Numbered from the stretch's first letter, positions 1 to 9,090 are shown. The stretch: 48,139 bases of DNA from an uncultured Gemmatimonadales bacterium (GCA_937983085.1 CALJKZ010000375.1:1-48139), one strand, 5' to 3'. The notes: generated from the letters alone by a model not told the origin. Numbers and translations are program-made.

Positions 1-643
1 GAGGTTGGCGTCGGCGGCGATCGCCTTGCCGACGCCCTCCTCGCTGACGTAGCCGCTGATGGAGGGTGCTGCCACGCTCCAGAGCCTGCACGAGTTCGGC
101 TCCGAGCTCAGTGAGAACCTCCCGGCGATACGCCACATTGTGCGCCGCGATATCATCGGTTTCCTCCGGCTGCCTCGGACCTACCCACGCCCCGTAGGCC
201 AGGAGCAGGTTGGCCCAGCTGAGCGCGGACGCCGGATTGGCGTTGTCCATGACACAACCCACGGCGGTCCAGGGGCCCTGCATGGCTCTGAGCAGTCCCT
301 CAGCCCAGTCCGGAGCGGGGAACGCGTGATCCTCGAGCAACGCCACCACCGGAGCTTCGGTCCTCGGCACCGCGGCAGCTACGGCCTCGGGCACCGTATG
401 GACCGGCCCCGGATCGACGACGGCGATACTCCTGAAGGCGCTCTCGTAGGGGGTGAGAGCGCGTCGGATATCCTCGGCGCCTGGATCCGGCTCGGCCGGG
501 TCGCCGGCGGAGGGCGGGGCTACCGCGACCAGGCAGACCTCCAGGGACGGGGAGACGGTCTGGCGTTCGAGGTACTCCACCACGGCGATGGCGTTACGAA
601 CCAGAACGTCGCCGGACGAGGTCAACGCGACCACGACGGCCAT
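1..643 (-). CDS. Glycosyltransferase, GT-A type (partial, runs off the left edge)
   Basis: Reading leftwards from an ATG at 643, the frame stays open to base 1, giving about 214 residues without a stop. It has the layout of a family 2-like transferase: an N-terminal strand MAVVVALTSSG, a central LLEDHAFPAPDW segment where the DXD-type metal site normally lies, then AVGCVMDNANP and HNVAYRREVL, the usual acceptor-side motif. It would transfer a sugar in the cytosol. An in-frame GTG at 673 overlaps the stop of the upstream dehydrogenase gene as GTGA and is an alternative start. The last 12 codons become arginine-rich and lose family resemblance; moving one base at the CCC of 35-37 restores a more plausible frame, so a frameshift or sequence error is possible. 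Donor and acceptor cannot be named. Confidence 0.72.
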   Translation of the reverse strand, partial: MAVVVALTSSGDVLVRNAIAVVEYLERQTVSPSLEVCLVAVAPPSAGDPAEPDPGAEDIRRALTPYESAFRSIAVVDPGPVHTVPEAVAAAVPRTEAPVVALLEDHAFPAPDWAEGLLRAMQGPWTAVGCVMDNANPASALSWANLLLAYGAWVGPRQPEETDDIAAHNVAYRREVLTELGAELVQALERGSTLHQRLRQRGGRRQGDRRRRQP

Positions 644-669
644 GTCAGCCCCGCCGGTCCCAAGCCCGG

Positions 670-1722
670 TCACCGGGTCTCCTCCGGACGGTGGGGATCC
701 CCACCGGCTTCCGCAGAACGCCTGGCTGCCTCGACCACGGCGAGGCTACGCAGTCCATCCGAGAGGTCCGGGGGAGCATCCCTGCCGCCCCGGCTAGCGG
801 AAACGAAGGCGGCGAGGCACCGTGCGAAGGAAGGCTCACCAGGGCGGCCCGCCGCCGATCGGAAAGCGCGGAATGCCTTCTCTCCCTCGGCTCGCAGTCG
901 AGCCCCGCGTCCGTATCGATGCTCCGGCCCCCGCGCGTCCAGGAGTCCCCTGTAGCGGTCCGCCACGACGACGCCCCCTTCCAGGTACACCTCTACGCGG
1001 TCGGCATCGCCCGTCGACAGGGAACACATGGACTGGACCGGCACACCTCCCACCAACTCCCAGTTCACCAGCGCCGTGTCTGCCTCGCTGCGCTGGCTGG
1101 TGACGCGAGCGGAGACCGACTCGACCCTACGGCCGAGAAGCCAGGGAATGAGGTCGGCATGATGGGAGGCCAGGTCCAGCAACGCACCTCCGCCCGTCTC
1201 GATCCCCTTCTTCCAATCCGGCAACGATCGCGCGGCTGAACTGAAGACGGATCGCACGGCGAGCACCCGGCCATACTCGCCGTCCCTCAGCAGCGCGCCC
1301 AGTCGGATGTAGGTGTCGTCATAGCGATAGTTGAATCCCATCACGCCGACCCGTTCCGAGCCGCTCCAGCGGTGGACCACGTCTCTCGCGTCGTGCAGCG
1401 TCGTGGCGAGGGGCTTCTCGACGTACACATGTCGCCCAGCGTCGAGGGCTCGACTCGCCGCATCGGCATGGAGAGCAGGTGGCAGCGCCACGAGAACGGC
1501 GTCGACGTCCGCTTCCTCGAGCAGTGTCCGGTAGTCGGTAAACGTCCGGGCATCCGGCAGTCGCGCAGCTGCGGCTGCCCGGCGGGCTTCATCCGCTTCG
1601 GCCACGGCGACGATGTCGGCCGTCCGGACCCGGGCGAGCGCGTTCAGGTGGACCCGCTCGACGATTCGTCCGTACCCCAGGAGGCCCACCCGAGTCGGCC
1701 GGTCGGCGTTACCGCTCACCAT
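670..1722 (-). CDS. Gfo/Idh/MocA family NAD(P)-dependent dehydrogenase
   Basis: About 350 residues. The N-terminal Rossmann fold shows VGLLGYGRIVERVHL. It is followed by ALPPALHADAASRAL and the family signature HVYVEKPLATTLHDARDVV, whose EKP lysine is the usual catalytic/cofactor contact. The C-terminal half (MGFNYRYDDTYIRLG, GGGALLDLASHHADLIPWL) matches the alpha/beta substrate domain with its conserved D and H. Such enzymes oxidise, reduce or epimerise sugars, often nucleotide-sugar precursors for surface glycans, which fits the transferases on both sides. The start is ATG 1722, preceded by AGGA at good spacing and overlapping the end of the upstream GT2 gene by 14 bases. An in-frame ATG at 1737 is less likely. 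The exact sugar substrate is unknown. Confidence 0.88.
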   Translation of the reverse strand: MVSGNADRPTRVGLLGYGRIVERVHLNALARVRTADIVAVAEADEARRAAAAARLPDARTFTDYRTLLEEADVDAVLVALPPALHADAASRALDAGRHVYVEKPLATTLHDARDVVHRWSGSERVGVMGFNYRYDDTYIRLGALLRDGEYGRVLAVRSVFSSAARSLPDWKKGIETGGGALLDLASHHADLIPWLLGRRVESVSARVTSQRSEADTALVNWELVGGVPVQSMCSLSTGDADRVEVYLEGGVVVADRYRGLLDARGPEHRYGRGARLRAEGEKAFRAFRSAAGRPGEPSFARCLAAFVSASRGGRDAPPDLSDGLRSLAVVEAARRSAEAGGDPHRPEETR

Positions 1723-2608
1723 CGAGCATCCTGCCAACGGCCGTCTGGCCGGCCTCGGCGACGTACCCTGTCAGGTTGGCCACCTGCGCGATGCCAAAGA
1801 ACAGGAATTGGCGCGTTGCTTGGAGCTTGCTTGGCGCTCGGAAGGGCCATCGCGCCATCCCCCGATAGAAAGCGCCCGGTTCGACCTCGGGCACGAGCCC
1901 GTCGTCCTTCCGTGCATTCAACAGGAAGGCGCCCCGCCCATATCGAAACTGCTGCCTCACGAAGCCCAACCCGCTCATGTCGTGGTGGTGGTTCACCGTG
2001 GCGGCTTCGGCGTACGCGAACTCGCCCCCGGACCGCCGCCACCGTTCGCAGAACTCGCGGTCCTCTCCTCCCGCGAAGCCGAACCCCTCGTCGAAGCCTC
2101 CGATGGACAGGAAGTCGGAGCGGGCCAGGGCAAGGTTGTTCGACGTGAAGAACATCCGTTCTCGACCGCTCCGGAGGTAGTAGTCGTACAGATAGGAGAC
2201 GAGAGCCTGGCTGGCGTCTGCCCAAGGATTATCGGCCAGGGCATTCACGGTACGACCGCCCACCATGACCCTTCCGCGAGGCTCGAGGGGCTCGAGCATC
2301 CGTGTGAGCCAGTCCGGTTCAGGTTGGCAGTCGTCATCGGTGAACGCCAGGACCTCCGCCTCGGTCGAGCGTGCCCCCCGGTTCCTCGCGGCTGCAGGCC
2401 CCGCTCGGTCCTGACGGATCCAGCGTAGGGAAAGACGATCCTCGAAGGCTGCCAGTGTCGATCCGAGATCCGTGGGGCTGGCATCGTCCACCACAACCAC
2501 CTCGAAGCCTCCTTCCGGAGGACGTATGGCGCTGAGCGCCGACAGACACGACGCCAACGCCTGAGGACGACCGTGGGTCGGAACAACGATGGCGCTTCGC
2601 CGACTCAC
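1709..2608 (-). CDS. Glycosyltransferase family 2
   Basis: A 299-residue GT-A fold protein. SAIVVPTHGRPQALASCL opens the nucleotide-binding domain and VVVVDDASPTD is the first aspartate motif. AFTDDDCQPEPDWL carries the DXD-like metal site. GGFDEGFGFAGGEDREFCERW holds the acceptor-side ED motif with the probable catalytic base. No transmembrane segments are evident, so it should act at the cytoplasmic face on a lipid-linked acceptor. Its ATG overlaps the stop of the upstream GT4 gene as ATGA (2605-2608), and its end overlaps the dehydrogenase start, so the three are translationally coupled. Sugar specificity is not readable. Confidence 0.9.
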   Translation of the reverse strand: MSRRSAIVVPTHGRPQALASCLSALSAIRPPEGGFEVVVVDDASPTDLGSTLAAFEDRLSLRWIRQDRAGPAAARNRGARSTEAEVLAFTDDDCQPEPDWLTRMLEPLEPRGRVMVGGRTVNALADNPWADASQALVSYLYDYYLRSGRERMFFTSNNLALARSDFLSIGGFDEGFGFAGGEDREFCERWRRSGGEFAYAEAATVNHHHDMSGLGFVRQQFRYGRGAFLLNARKDDGLVPEVEPGAFYRGMARWPFRAPSKLQATRQFLFFGIAQVANLTGYVAEAGQTAVGRMLDGER

Positions 2609-3780
2609 CCGACGAGTCTCCGATACGCCGCTTCGACATCCTCGACGAAGCGGTCGTGGCTGAAGTCACGGAGGGCCACCTGCCTGCCCTCGCGCCCCAT
2701 GGCCTCGGCCAGACCACGGTCCGACAGAATACGAATCAACGCCGACGTCAGAGCCTCCGTGTCGTCCGGGGGAACGAGGAGGCCCGTCACGTCATGTCGG
2801 ACCTGCTCGGGAAGTCCGCCGTGATCGCTGGCGATGACCGCGGTGCCACGCATCATGGCCTCGGCAGCGACGGTGCCGAAGGGCTCTTCCCACGTCGAGG
2901 GCACCACGTGGACCCACGCGGGCTCCAGAACCTCTTCCATCTGGTTCCGCTCCAGATGCCCCAGGAAGCTGACGTGAGACGTCAATCCCAAGCGGCCCGC
3001 GTCGGCGCGGAGTTCGCCATGGTCCGGACCGTCGCCCACCACCAGAAGCCGGGCCTCGGGAAGATCCTGCACCACCGCGGCGAAGGCCTCGAGGAGCAAC
3101 CGCACGCCCTTCTCGGGTTGAAGCCGTCCCGCGAAAGCGGCGGTGGGAGGAGCGGCAAGGGAGGGGCGCGACGGGCGGGCCACCACACCGTTGGTGACGA
3201 CCATGTCCACGCGCATCCCTTCGGATTCCAGGCGGTGGCGGACCCACGCGCTGTTGGCGGCGACACGGTCGACCCTCCCGCGTCGATCATGCCAGAGGCG
3301 CTCCTGCATCATGAGAGGGAGCCAGTCCCGCAGCGGTAGGCACCCCTCGCGAAGACAGACCCGTCCGGGACGCGATGCGCAGGGCGACCCATTCGGGAGT
3401 CGTTTGGTGCCAAGGGGGCAAATGGGTCGGTACGTCGCCACATGAAGCAGGGTGGGAACGTCGTTCAAGGCATCCAGGACCAGGGGTGACAACTGGGTCA
3501 GAAACATGCGGACGTGGGCGACATCGGGTCGAAACGCTCGGACGACCTCCGTCAGGCGCCCTCGAGCCCACGGGTTGGCGGCCTGTAGAAGCGTCCTATG
3601 CCGGCCAAGCGTCCCATAGCACTGGTCATCTGCAAGAACCGGTGCGCCCCCCGGTTGCGCCGATGACGTGAACAAGCGGACGTCGTGACCCCGAGCACGC
3701 AAACCTTCACGGAGGCGCAGGCACACGAGTTCGGCGCCTCCCGTGGCGGTACCGTAGTCGTTGATCAGGAGAATCCGCAC
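2605..3780 (-). CDS. Glycosyltransferase family 4 (GT-B)
   Basis: About 391 residues from GTG 3780, where VRILLINDYGTATGGAE begins, the typical GT4 N-terminus with a glycine-rich acceptor loop. Upstream in-frame codons encode low-complexity sequence, so an ATG at 3888 is unlikely. The C-terminal half has the GT4 signature: FAGRLQPEKGVRLLLEAF, LLVVGDGPDHGEL, VSFLGHL, then VVPSTWEEPFGTVAAEAM and VIASDHGGLPEQV, which together form the nucleotide-sugar site (E-x7-E motif). It is a retaining transferase acting in the cytosol. It is the first gene of the leftward operon and is divergent from the FAD oxidoreductase gene across about 180 bases. Confidence 0.91.
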   Translation of the reverse strand: MRILLINDYGTATGGAELVCLRLREGLRARGHDVRLFTSSAQPGGAPVLADDQCYGTLGRHRTLLQAANPWARGRLTEVVRAFRPDVAHVRMFLTQLSPLVLDALNDVPTLLHVATYRPICPLGTKRLPNGSPCASRPGRVCLREGCLPLRDWLPLMMQERLWHDRRGRVDRVAANSAWVRHRLESEGMRVDMVVTNGVVARPSRPSLAAPPTAAFAGRLQPEKGVRLLLEAFAAVVQDLPEARLLVVGDGPDHGELRADAGRLGLTSHVSFLGHLERNQMEEVLEPAWVHVVPSTWEEPFGTVAAEAMMRGTAVIASDHGGLPEQVRHDVTGLLVPPDDTEALTSALIRILSDRGLAEAMGREGRQVALRDFSHDRFVEDVEAAYRRLVG

Positions 3781-3961
3781 ACATCGCCTCGGTTTCTGGG
3801 GACCCAAGGATTGCGCCGGTGGCTTCGGCAGGAAAGGGGGCCGGAGCCGCTCGCTGCGAAAGCATGGCCCTGGCGGGTCGATGTGCACTATGGTGTGGGG
3901 CGCCTCGGTTCGGGCGCCGTCATCCCCTTACCCCCACGACACGAACCTGTCGGGTGATGAC

Positions 3962-5509
3962 ATGACTGCCCATTCCTACTCCGAGACGTCGCCCCGGCGC
4001 GTCAAACAACGGCGCGAAGGCGATCACGTTGTGGTGATCGGCGGAGGGCCGGCCGGTCTGACGGCTGCCTATCTGCTTGCACAGAGGGGCTGCGACGTCA
4101 CGGTGCTCGAGGGCGATCGGGTGCTCGGGGGCATCTCACAGACGGCTCGATACAAGGGGTACCGTTTCGATATCGGCGGCCATCGGTTCTTCACCAAAAC
4201 CGAGCCCGTCCAAGCCTTCTGGGACGAGATCCTCGGCGAGGAATTCATCTCCGTGCCCAGGCTTTCGCGCATCCACTACCGGGGTCGCTTCTTCAACTAC
4301 CCCCTCCGGGCGGGCAACGCCCTGGTCGGTCTCGGACCGGTGGACTCGGTGCGCATCGTCTTGAGCTACCTGAAGGCCAAGCTCCGACCCCATCCTCGGG
4401 AAGAGAACTTCGAGCAGTGGGTGGTCAATCGTTTCGGCTGGCGACTCTATGAGATCTTCTTCAAGACGTATACCGAGAAGGTGTGGGGCGTCCCGTGCAC
4501 GGAGATTCGGGCAGAGTGGGCTGCTCAACGCATCAAGGGGCTGTCGCTGGCGCAGGCCATTCTCTCTGCCGCATCCCTGAATCGGCGCTCCAACACGATC
4601 CGGACCCTCATCGACGAGTTCCGGTACCCGCGTCTCGGACCGGGGCAGATGTGGGAGCGCTGCGCCGAGCGTATCGAGGAGATGGGGGGTCGCGTGCTCA
4701 TGGAGCACTACGTCGATCGGGTCCAGGTGGACGACGGCGAAGCGCGGAGCGTTCGGGCCCGGACTCCGGAGGGGCCCGTGGTGGTCGAGGCGGACCACGT
4801 TATCTCCTCCATGCCTCTGCGTGCGCTGGCACAGTCGCTCCGGCCCGAGGGACCCGCTCCATTGCAGGAGGCCGCCGCCGGCCTGCGCTACCGCGATTTC
4901 ATCGTGGTGGCATTGATCCTCGAAGGCGAAGACCTCTTCCCGGACAACTGGATCTACGTCCACACGCCGGGGGTCCGGGTCGGTCGGATCCAGAACTTCA
5001 ACAACTGGAGCGCCGCCTTGGTCCCCGAGCCGGGCATGACCTGCCTGGGCATGGAGTACTTCTGCTTCGAAGGGGACGGTCTCTGGACTGCCGAGGACGA
5101 CGAGTTGCTCGATCTCGCCCGCCGTGAACTGGACGAGATCGGGGTGGCGGGCTCGGCGGCCGTAACGGACGGCGCCGTGGTGCGAATGCCCAAGGCGTAC
5201 CCCATCTACGACACACCGTACCGGGACCACGTCGACGCCATTCGCAGCGTCCGGGGTCCCATCCCCAATCTCCACACGGTGGGTCGGAACGGCATGCACA
5301 AGTACAACAACGCCGACCACTCCATGCTGACGTCGATGATGACGGTCTGGAACATGGAGGGTGGCAAGCACGACGTCTGGGCAGTCAACACCGACTTCGA
5401 CTACCACGAGGAGCAACGGATCGAGGACACGTCCGACCGCGCCGATGCAGCGTCGTCCTCGTCCGTTACGGACGCGGGAACTCCAGCGAAGACCGGAACC
5501 GAAGGATGA
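3962..5509 (+). CDS. FAD-dependent oxidoreductase (protoporphyrinogen oxidase / UDP-galactopyranose mutase-like)
   Basis: 515 residues from ATG 3962. The in-frame extension further upstream looks non-coding. Residues about 23-43 form a dinucleotide-binding fold, VVVIGGGPAGLTAAYLLA, with the following acidic residue in VLEGD. DIGGHRFFTK and YTEKVWGVPC are typical of the amine-oxidase/HemY-like group that occurs in polysaccharide clusters (COG1232). C-terminal GRNGMHKYNNADHSM is the usual closing FAD contact. In glycan loci these proteins are thought to act on sugars or lipid carriers, but the reaction is not established, and I do not infer haem synthesis here. It is the first gene of the rightward operon and overlaps the next start as ATGA. 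Confidence 0.82.
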   Translation: MTAHSYSETSPRRVKQRREGDHVVVIGGGPAGLTAAYLLAQRGCDVTVLEGDRVLGGISQTARYKGYRFDIGGHRFFTKTEPVQAFWDEILGEEFISVPRLSRIHYRGRFFNYPLRAGNALVGLGPVDSVRIVLSYLKAKLRPHPREENFEQWVVNRFGWRLYEIFFKTYTEKVWGVPCTEIRAEWAAQRIKGLSLAQAILSAASLNRRSNTIRTLIDEFRYPRLGPGQMWERCAERIEEMGGRVLMEHYVDRVQVDDGEARSVRARTPEGPVVVEADHVISSMPLRALAQSLRPEGPAPLQEAAAGLRYRDFIVVALILEGEDLFPDNWIYVHTPGVRVGRIQNFNNWSAALVPEPGMTCLGMEYFCFEGDGLWTAEDDELLDLARRELDEIGVAGSAAVTDGAVVRMPKAYPIYDTPYRDHVDAIRSVRGPIPNLHTVGRNGMHKYNNADHSMLTSMMTVWNMEGGKHDVWAVNTDFDYHEEQRIEDTSDRADAASSSSVTDAGTPAKTGTEG

Positions 5510-6531
5510 CGACGTCAGGCACCTCTCCCGCACTCACGGTCGTGATGCCGGTGTGGAACGGCGCCTCCGTCTTGCACCGCAGCTTGGATGCCCTCGAGGC
5601 ATCCCAGCTCTCCCCTCCCCTCTGGGAGCTCATCGTCGTGGACGACGGGAGCCGGGATACTTCCCCGCAGCTGGCGGAGGAGCGCGGCCACACCGTGGTG
5701 CGAGTGGAGGGCGGACCGCGGGGCCCCGCCCATGCTCGGAACAAGGGTGCAGAGCGGGCGAATGGGCGCATACTGGTGTTCGTCGACGCTGACGTCTGCG
5801 TGCACCCGGACACCCTCGCCCGCTTTCTCCGTCTCTTCGATGAGCACTCCGACCTGGGGGCCGCGTTCGGCGCCTACGATGCCCTCCCCGCCGACACGCG
5901 CTTTCTCTCCCAGTATCGGAATCTGTACCACCGTTATGTCCACCTGCGGGGCGCCGGAAAGGCCGAGACCTTCTGGGCGGGATGTGGGGCGGTGAGGCGG
6001 GACGTCTTCGAGGACGTCGGAGGGTTCGATGCGGATCGGTACCCTCGACCCGCCGTCGAAGACATCGAGCTCGGGTATCGGATCCGAGGAGCGGGATGGA
6101 ACATCCTTCTCGATCCCGGCATCCAGGGTACGCACCTCAAGCGGTGGACGTTGGGCGATCTCCTCGTCACCGACCTCGTGTTTCGCGGTATCCCGTGGAT
6201 GCGATTGCTGCTCGAGGAGTCACGAAGGCCGAGTCTCAACGTCGGATCGCGGGATCGACTCCGCGTCCTTCTCGTGGGGATGGGGGGGCTCGCGCTCGTG
6301 GCGGGCCTCGCCTTCGGAACTGAATGGCTTCTGGTGGGCGCTGCCCTACTTACGCTCGCTGTGCTCGCAAACGCTTCGCTGCACCGGTGGTTCGCCGAGG
6401 CGAGGGGATGGGGATTCTCGGCTCGCGCGGTCCCGTTCACCTTGATGCACGACGCCGTCTCGTGTGTCTCCGTGGCCATTGCCGTGGTGGGTCATCTGGC
6501 AGCTCGACCGCGTTTCAGAGGCCTCTCATGA
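5506..6531 (+). CDS. Glycosyltransferase family 2, membrane-associated
   Basis: 341 residues. The N-terminal GT-A domain shows TVVMPVWNGASVLHRSL, LIVVDDGSRD, the DXD motif in VFVDADV, and an acceptor-side ED in RPAVEDIELGYRIRGAG. After residue about 240 come hydrophobic stretches (VLLVGMGGLALVAGLAF, WLLVGAALLTLAVLA, AVSCVSVAIAVVGHL), so the protein is held at the inner membrane, as in dolichyl/undecaprenyl-phosphate sugar synthases. Together with the GT-C type protein at 7237 it could supply lipid-phosphate sugar, though this is inference. The start overlaps the upstream stop (ATGA 5506-5509), and its end overlaps the next start in the same way. Confidence 0.9.
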   Translation: MTTSGTSPALTVVMPVWNGASVLHRSLDALEASQLSPPLWELIVVDDGSRDTSPQLAEERGHTVVRVEGGPRGPAHARNKGAERANGRILVFVDADVCVHPDTLARFLRLFDEHSDLGAAFGAYDALPADTRFLSQYRNLYHRYVHLRGAGKAETFWAGCGAVRRDVFEDVGGFDADRYPRPAVEDIELGYRIRGAGWNILLDPGIQGTHLKRWTLGDLLVTDLVFRGIPWMRLLLEESRRPSLNVGSRDRLRVLLVGMGGLALVAGLAFGTEWLLVGAALLTLAVLANASLHRWFAEARGWGFSARAVPFTLMHDAVSCVSVAIAVVGHLAARPRFRGLS

Positions 6532-6908
6532 CGCCAGCCGACCTTCGACCCGACGCCGACGCCGACGGCATGCACCCCGGCCTCGCGCTCGCGTTCGCGC
6601 CCGTCCACAAGCGGGCCTTCGGAATGGCAGTCGGCATCGTCGTCGGCTTCACGGTGTTTCTTGCGACGGCCTGGTGCATCGTCCGTGGAGACCCACCCCC
6701 CATCGTCTACGGGCTCCGCTTTCTCGTCCCCATGCACGACGTCACCTGGGCGGGCGCCGTGCTCGGATCCCTGTCTTCGGCGTTCGCAGCCTTCGTCGCG
6801 GCCTGGTTCCTCGCGTTCTGTCGAAACGCCGTCCTCTTCTCGAGCATCTGGCTGGCTCGAACCCGTGCCGAACTCGAGCAGACCCGCGACTTCCTCGACC
6901 ATATCTGA
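6528..6908 (+). CDS. Small membrane protein, paralogue of the next gene
   Basis: 126 residues from ATG 6528, which overlaps the GT2 stop as ATGA. Two hydrophobic segments are clear: FGMAVGIVVGFTVFLATAW (about 33-51) and the long VTWAGAVLGSLSSAFAAFVAAWFLAF. The tail RTRAELEQTRDFLDHI is charged and probably helical. I do not recognise a named family. The region from about residue 30 to 100 aligns with the protein encoded at 6913-7224 (shared FLVP/FLPG, VTWAG/VTPFG and a late N), so the two look like a duplicated pair. Their position between a GT2 and a GT39-like protein suggests an accessory role in membrane glycan transfer. Confidence 0.75.
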   Translation: MTPADLRPDADADGMHPGLALAFAPVHKRAFGMAVGIVVGFTVFLATAWCIVRGDPPPIVYGLRFLVPMHDVTWAGAVLGSLSSAFAAFVAAWFLAFCRNAVLFSSIWLARTRAELEQTRDFLDHI

Positions 6909-6912
6909 GCTC

Positions 6913-7224
6913 ATGGATCACGACTCGAACACACAGATGAGACGCGCCCTGGTTCGACTGAACGCGCGTGCTTGGGGAGTGGCCGGAGGCCTGACACTAG
7001 GCCTCGGTTTGGCCGCGGCGACGTGGATCCTTCTTCTCGTCGGCCCGGCTCCCGGCGCGGAGGTCGGCGAGACACTGCGCCAGCTAAGGTATTTCCTCCC
7101 CGGCTACTCGGTCACGCCCTTCGGCGGGGTGGTGGGCTTCGTGTACGGCTTCGTCTGGGGCTACGCCATGGGGCGTGTCGTGGGAACGATCTACAACAGG
7201 CTCGTGGATGCGAGCGGTCCGTAG
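6913..7224 (+). CDS. Small membrane protein, paralogue of the previous gene
   Basis: 103 residues from ATG 6913, four bases after the previous stop. Hydrophobic segments are WGVAGGLTLGLGLAAATWILLL (about 20-41) and GGVVGFVYGFVWGYAMGRVVG (about 73-93). The segment FLPGYSVTPFGGVVG parallels FLVPMHDVTWAGAVLG of its neighbour, and both have an Asn after the second membrane segment. No known domain name can be given. Two membrane passes and a co-directional, tightly packed setting suggest it works with the adjoining membrane transferases. It ends 12 bases before the GT39-like gene. Confidence 0.74.
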   Translation: MDHDSNTQMRRALVRLNARAWGVAGGLTLGLGLAAATWILLLVGPAPGAEVGETLRQLRYFLPGYSVTPFGGVVGFVYGFVWGYAMGRVVGTIYNRLVDASGP

Positions 7225-7236
7225 CCACCACCCGTC

Positions 7237-9090
7237 ATGAGAAGTTCCGGGGCGGACAGGGCCACCGTCGCAGCCGCCTCGGTTGCACTAGTCGCGGGCG
7301 CCTACCTGCGATTGCGTGCACTGAGTTCGGATCCCATCCACCCCACGTGGCGCGGATGGATGCAGGACGAGGGTCGCTGGACCGAACTGCCCCGGGAATG
7401 GGCGCTCTTCGGAGCGCCGGAGCTGGATACCACCGTGTCCAGCATGCACCTGCTACTGTCGCCACTCTACCAGATGCTGATGGCGCTGGTCTTCACTGTG
7501 GCCGAGCCCTCCTTCCTGGCTGTCCGGATACCCAGTGCGCTGGCCGGCCTCGGGCTCCTCGCCGTGATCTTCTTCGGACTGAGGAACCGGCTGCACCCCC
7601 GCGCGTGGCTGGTCACCGTCGCCATCGTCGCCTTCCATCCAGAGCTGGTCTACTACAGTCGCGTCGCCATTCCGGAGATGATCGCGCTGCTGCTCCATAC
7701 GTGCGCCTTCCTCCTTTTGGTGAGCCATCCGCCCACACGCTTCCGGGCAGCAGGAGCCGGACTCGCAACGTGCCTCGGAGTGCTGGTGAAGGTGACGACG
7801 CTGCCCGTGGTTCCGGCCTTCGCGGTAGCGTCATGGGCGGCGGGACGAGGCAAGGAGACCTCTACAAGCGCCCTTCTGCTCAAGGGTTACGGGGCGGGTC
7901 TCGCCATTCCGGTCCTCATTGGACTGCCCCTGGTCCTCCCCTTGGCGGCGGGGAGGGTGTCGTCGAACACCGTCAGCGAGGTGCTGGAGTTCGTTGAGCT
8001 CAACTCCCCCTACGCGGTTCTCGAGACCCTCCGTGCGGGCCAAGCCGCTGCCGAGATCAACTACCTCCTCGTCGCGCTCTGGCCGCTCCTACTTCTCTGC
8101 GCGCTCTGGTCTCATCGAAGGGATGAGCAGTCGCCTCTTCTTCCAGCTTCCTTGGCGTGGATCGGTTTCTGGTTGGTAGGGTGGGTCACCACGGGGTACT
8201 TCCCCGATCGCTGGATGGTGCACGTCTTCGTGCCGCTGGCTGTCGCCCTCGGGGTGACCATCGCCCCCCGTTCCGGCAGCGATACCACAACCGCTCCGGT
8301 CCTGCTGGAGGGTTCAGGTCTCCGCCAATCCGTGGTCGGCATCGCGGTTGCGCTTCCCCTCGCCGTCGTCTCGGCACCACTCGTAGTCGCCTCCCTCGAA
8401 GCCGTCGGCTTCTCCGTCGACCGGTTTCGGCAGCAGGTCGCCCTCGTCTTCGGCCTGGGCCTCGCCCTGGCATTTGTCGCGAACCGCTCTTCGCACAGGG
8501 TCCTGCCCGTGATGATGCTCGGTATCCCTCTGGCGTGGGCCGCGATCTGGCGCCTCGTGCACGCCCCTGGGATCGGAACCTTCTGGAGTCTCGACATCGC
8601 GTACCCTGCTCTCTCCCGCATCGCCATCCTGACGGTGGCGGCAGGCCTGATAGGAGCCGTAGCCTACCGCGGCCGGGGCAACGATGTGGACGTTCGTTTC
8701 CGGCGCTGGACGGCCGTCTACGTCGCGTCGCTCCTTCTGAGTTGGACGGTGACCCATCACCTGCCCACGATCCTGAACCGGAGCGACGCCGGATCCGGGA
8801 TCGCGTCGGGAGTCACGGTCCTCGGGCCAGAGCCCGTCCTGAGCGTCGCTCGGGCCACGTCCTTCGTGATCCCCACAAGCCTCAGGTATCGTGAGATCAC
8901 AGACGAGGACGAACGGCCCGCGATGGTTCTGGTGGCCTTCTGGAGTGAGGGAGACCGGATCTTCCGGGAGGGCAACATCCAGGGGTATGAGGCCGTGGAC
9001 ACCTTCGAGGTCCCCGGCTTCGCCCGCCAGCGCCCCCGGACCGCCGAGCCCGTGACCGTCCTTCTCTACGAACGAGCCGGAAACGAGTAG
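7237..9090 (+). CDS. GT39/ArnT-like integral-membrane glycosyltransferase
   Basis: 617 residues, with many hydrophobic segments spread over the length and a hydrophilic C-terminal stretch of about 90 residues. The first periplasmic loop contains WMQDEGRWTELPREW, in the place of the acidic catalytic motif of PMT/ArnT-type GT-C enzymes. VRIPSALAGLGLLAVIFFGL and YYSRVAIPEMIALLLH are typical of this group. Members use lipid-phosphate sugars on the outer face of the inner membrane, consistent with the membrane GT2 encoded at 5506. It is the last gene of the rightward operon. Acceptor (lipid, glycan or protein) is unknown. Confidence 0.82.
   Translation: MRSSGADRATVAAASVALVAGAYLRLRALSSDPIHPTWRGWMQDEGRWTELPREWALFGAPELDTTVSSMHLLLSPLYQMLMALVFTVAEPSFLAVRIPSALAGLGLLAVIFFGLRNRLHPRAWLVTVAIVAFHPELVYYSRVAIPEMIALLLHTCAFLLLVSHPPTRFRAAGAGLATCLGVLVKVTTLPVVPAFAVASWAAGRGKETSTSALLLKGYGAGLAIPVLIGLPLVLPLAAGRVSSNTVSEVLEFVELNSPYAVLETLRAGQAAAEINYLLVALWPLLLLCALWSHRRDEQSPLLPASLAWIGFWLVGWVTTGYFPDRWMVHVFVPLAVALGVTIAPRSGSDTTTAPVLLEGSGLRQSVVGIAVALPLAVVSAPLVVASLEAVGFSVDRFRQQVALVFGLGLALAFVANRSSHRVLPVMMLGIPLAWAAIWRLVHAPGIGTFWSLDIAYPALSRIAILTVAAGLIGAVAYRGRGNDVDVRFRRWTAVYVASLLLSWTVTHHLPTILNRSDAGSGIASGVTVLGPEPVLSVARATSFVIPTSLRYREITDEDERPAMVLVAFWSEGDRIFREGNIQGYEAVDTFEVPGFARQRPRTAEPVTVLLYERAGNE

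Noticed and set aside
59..955. Long open frame on the plus strand near the left edge
   Set aside because: It lies antisense to a glycosyltransferase and a dehydrogenase with clear motifs; its product is Arg/Gly-rich without any domain, as expected for a shadow frame in GC-rich DNA.
4136..5533. 465-codon minus-strand open frame
   Set aside because: Antisense shadow of the FAD-dependent oxidoreductase; no domain is visible.
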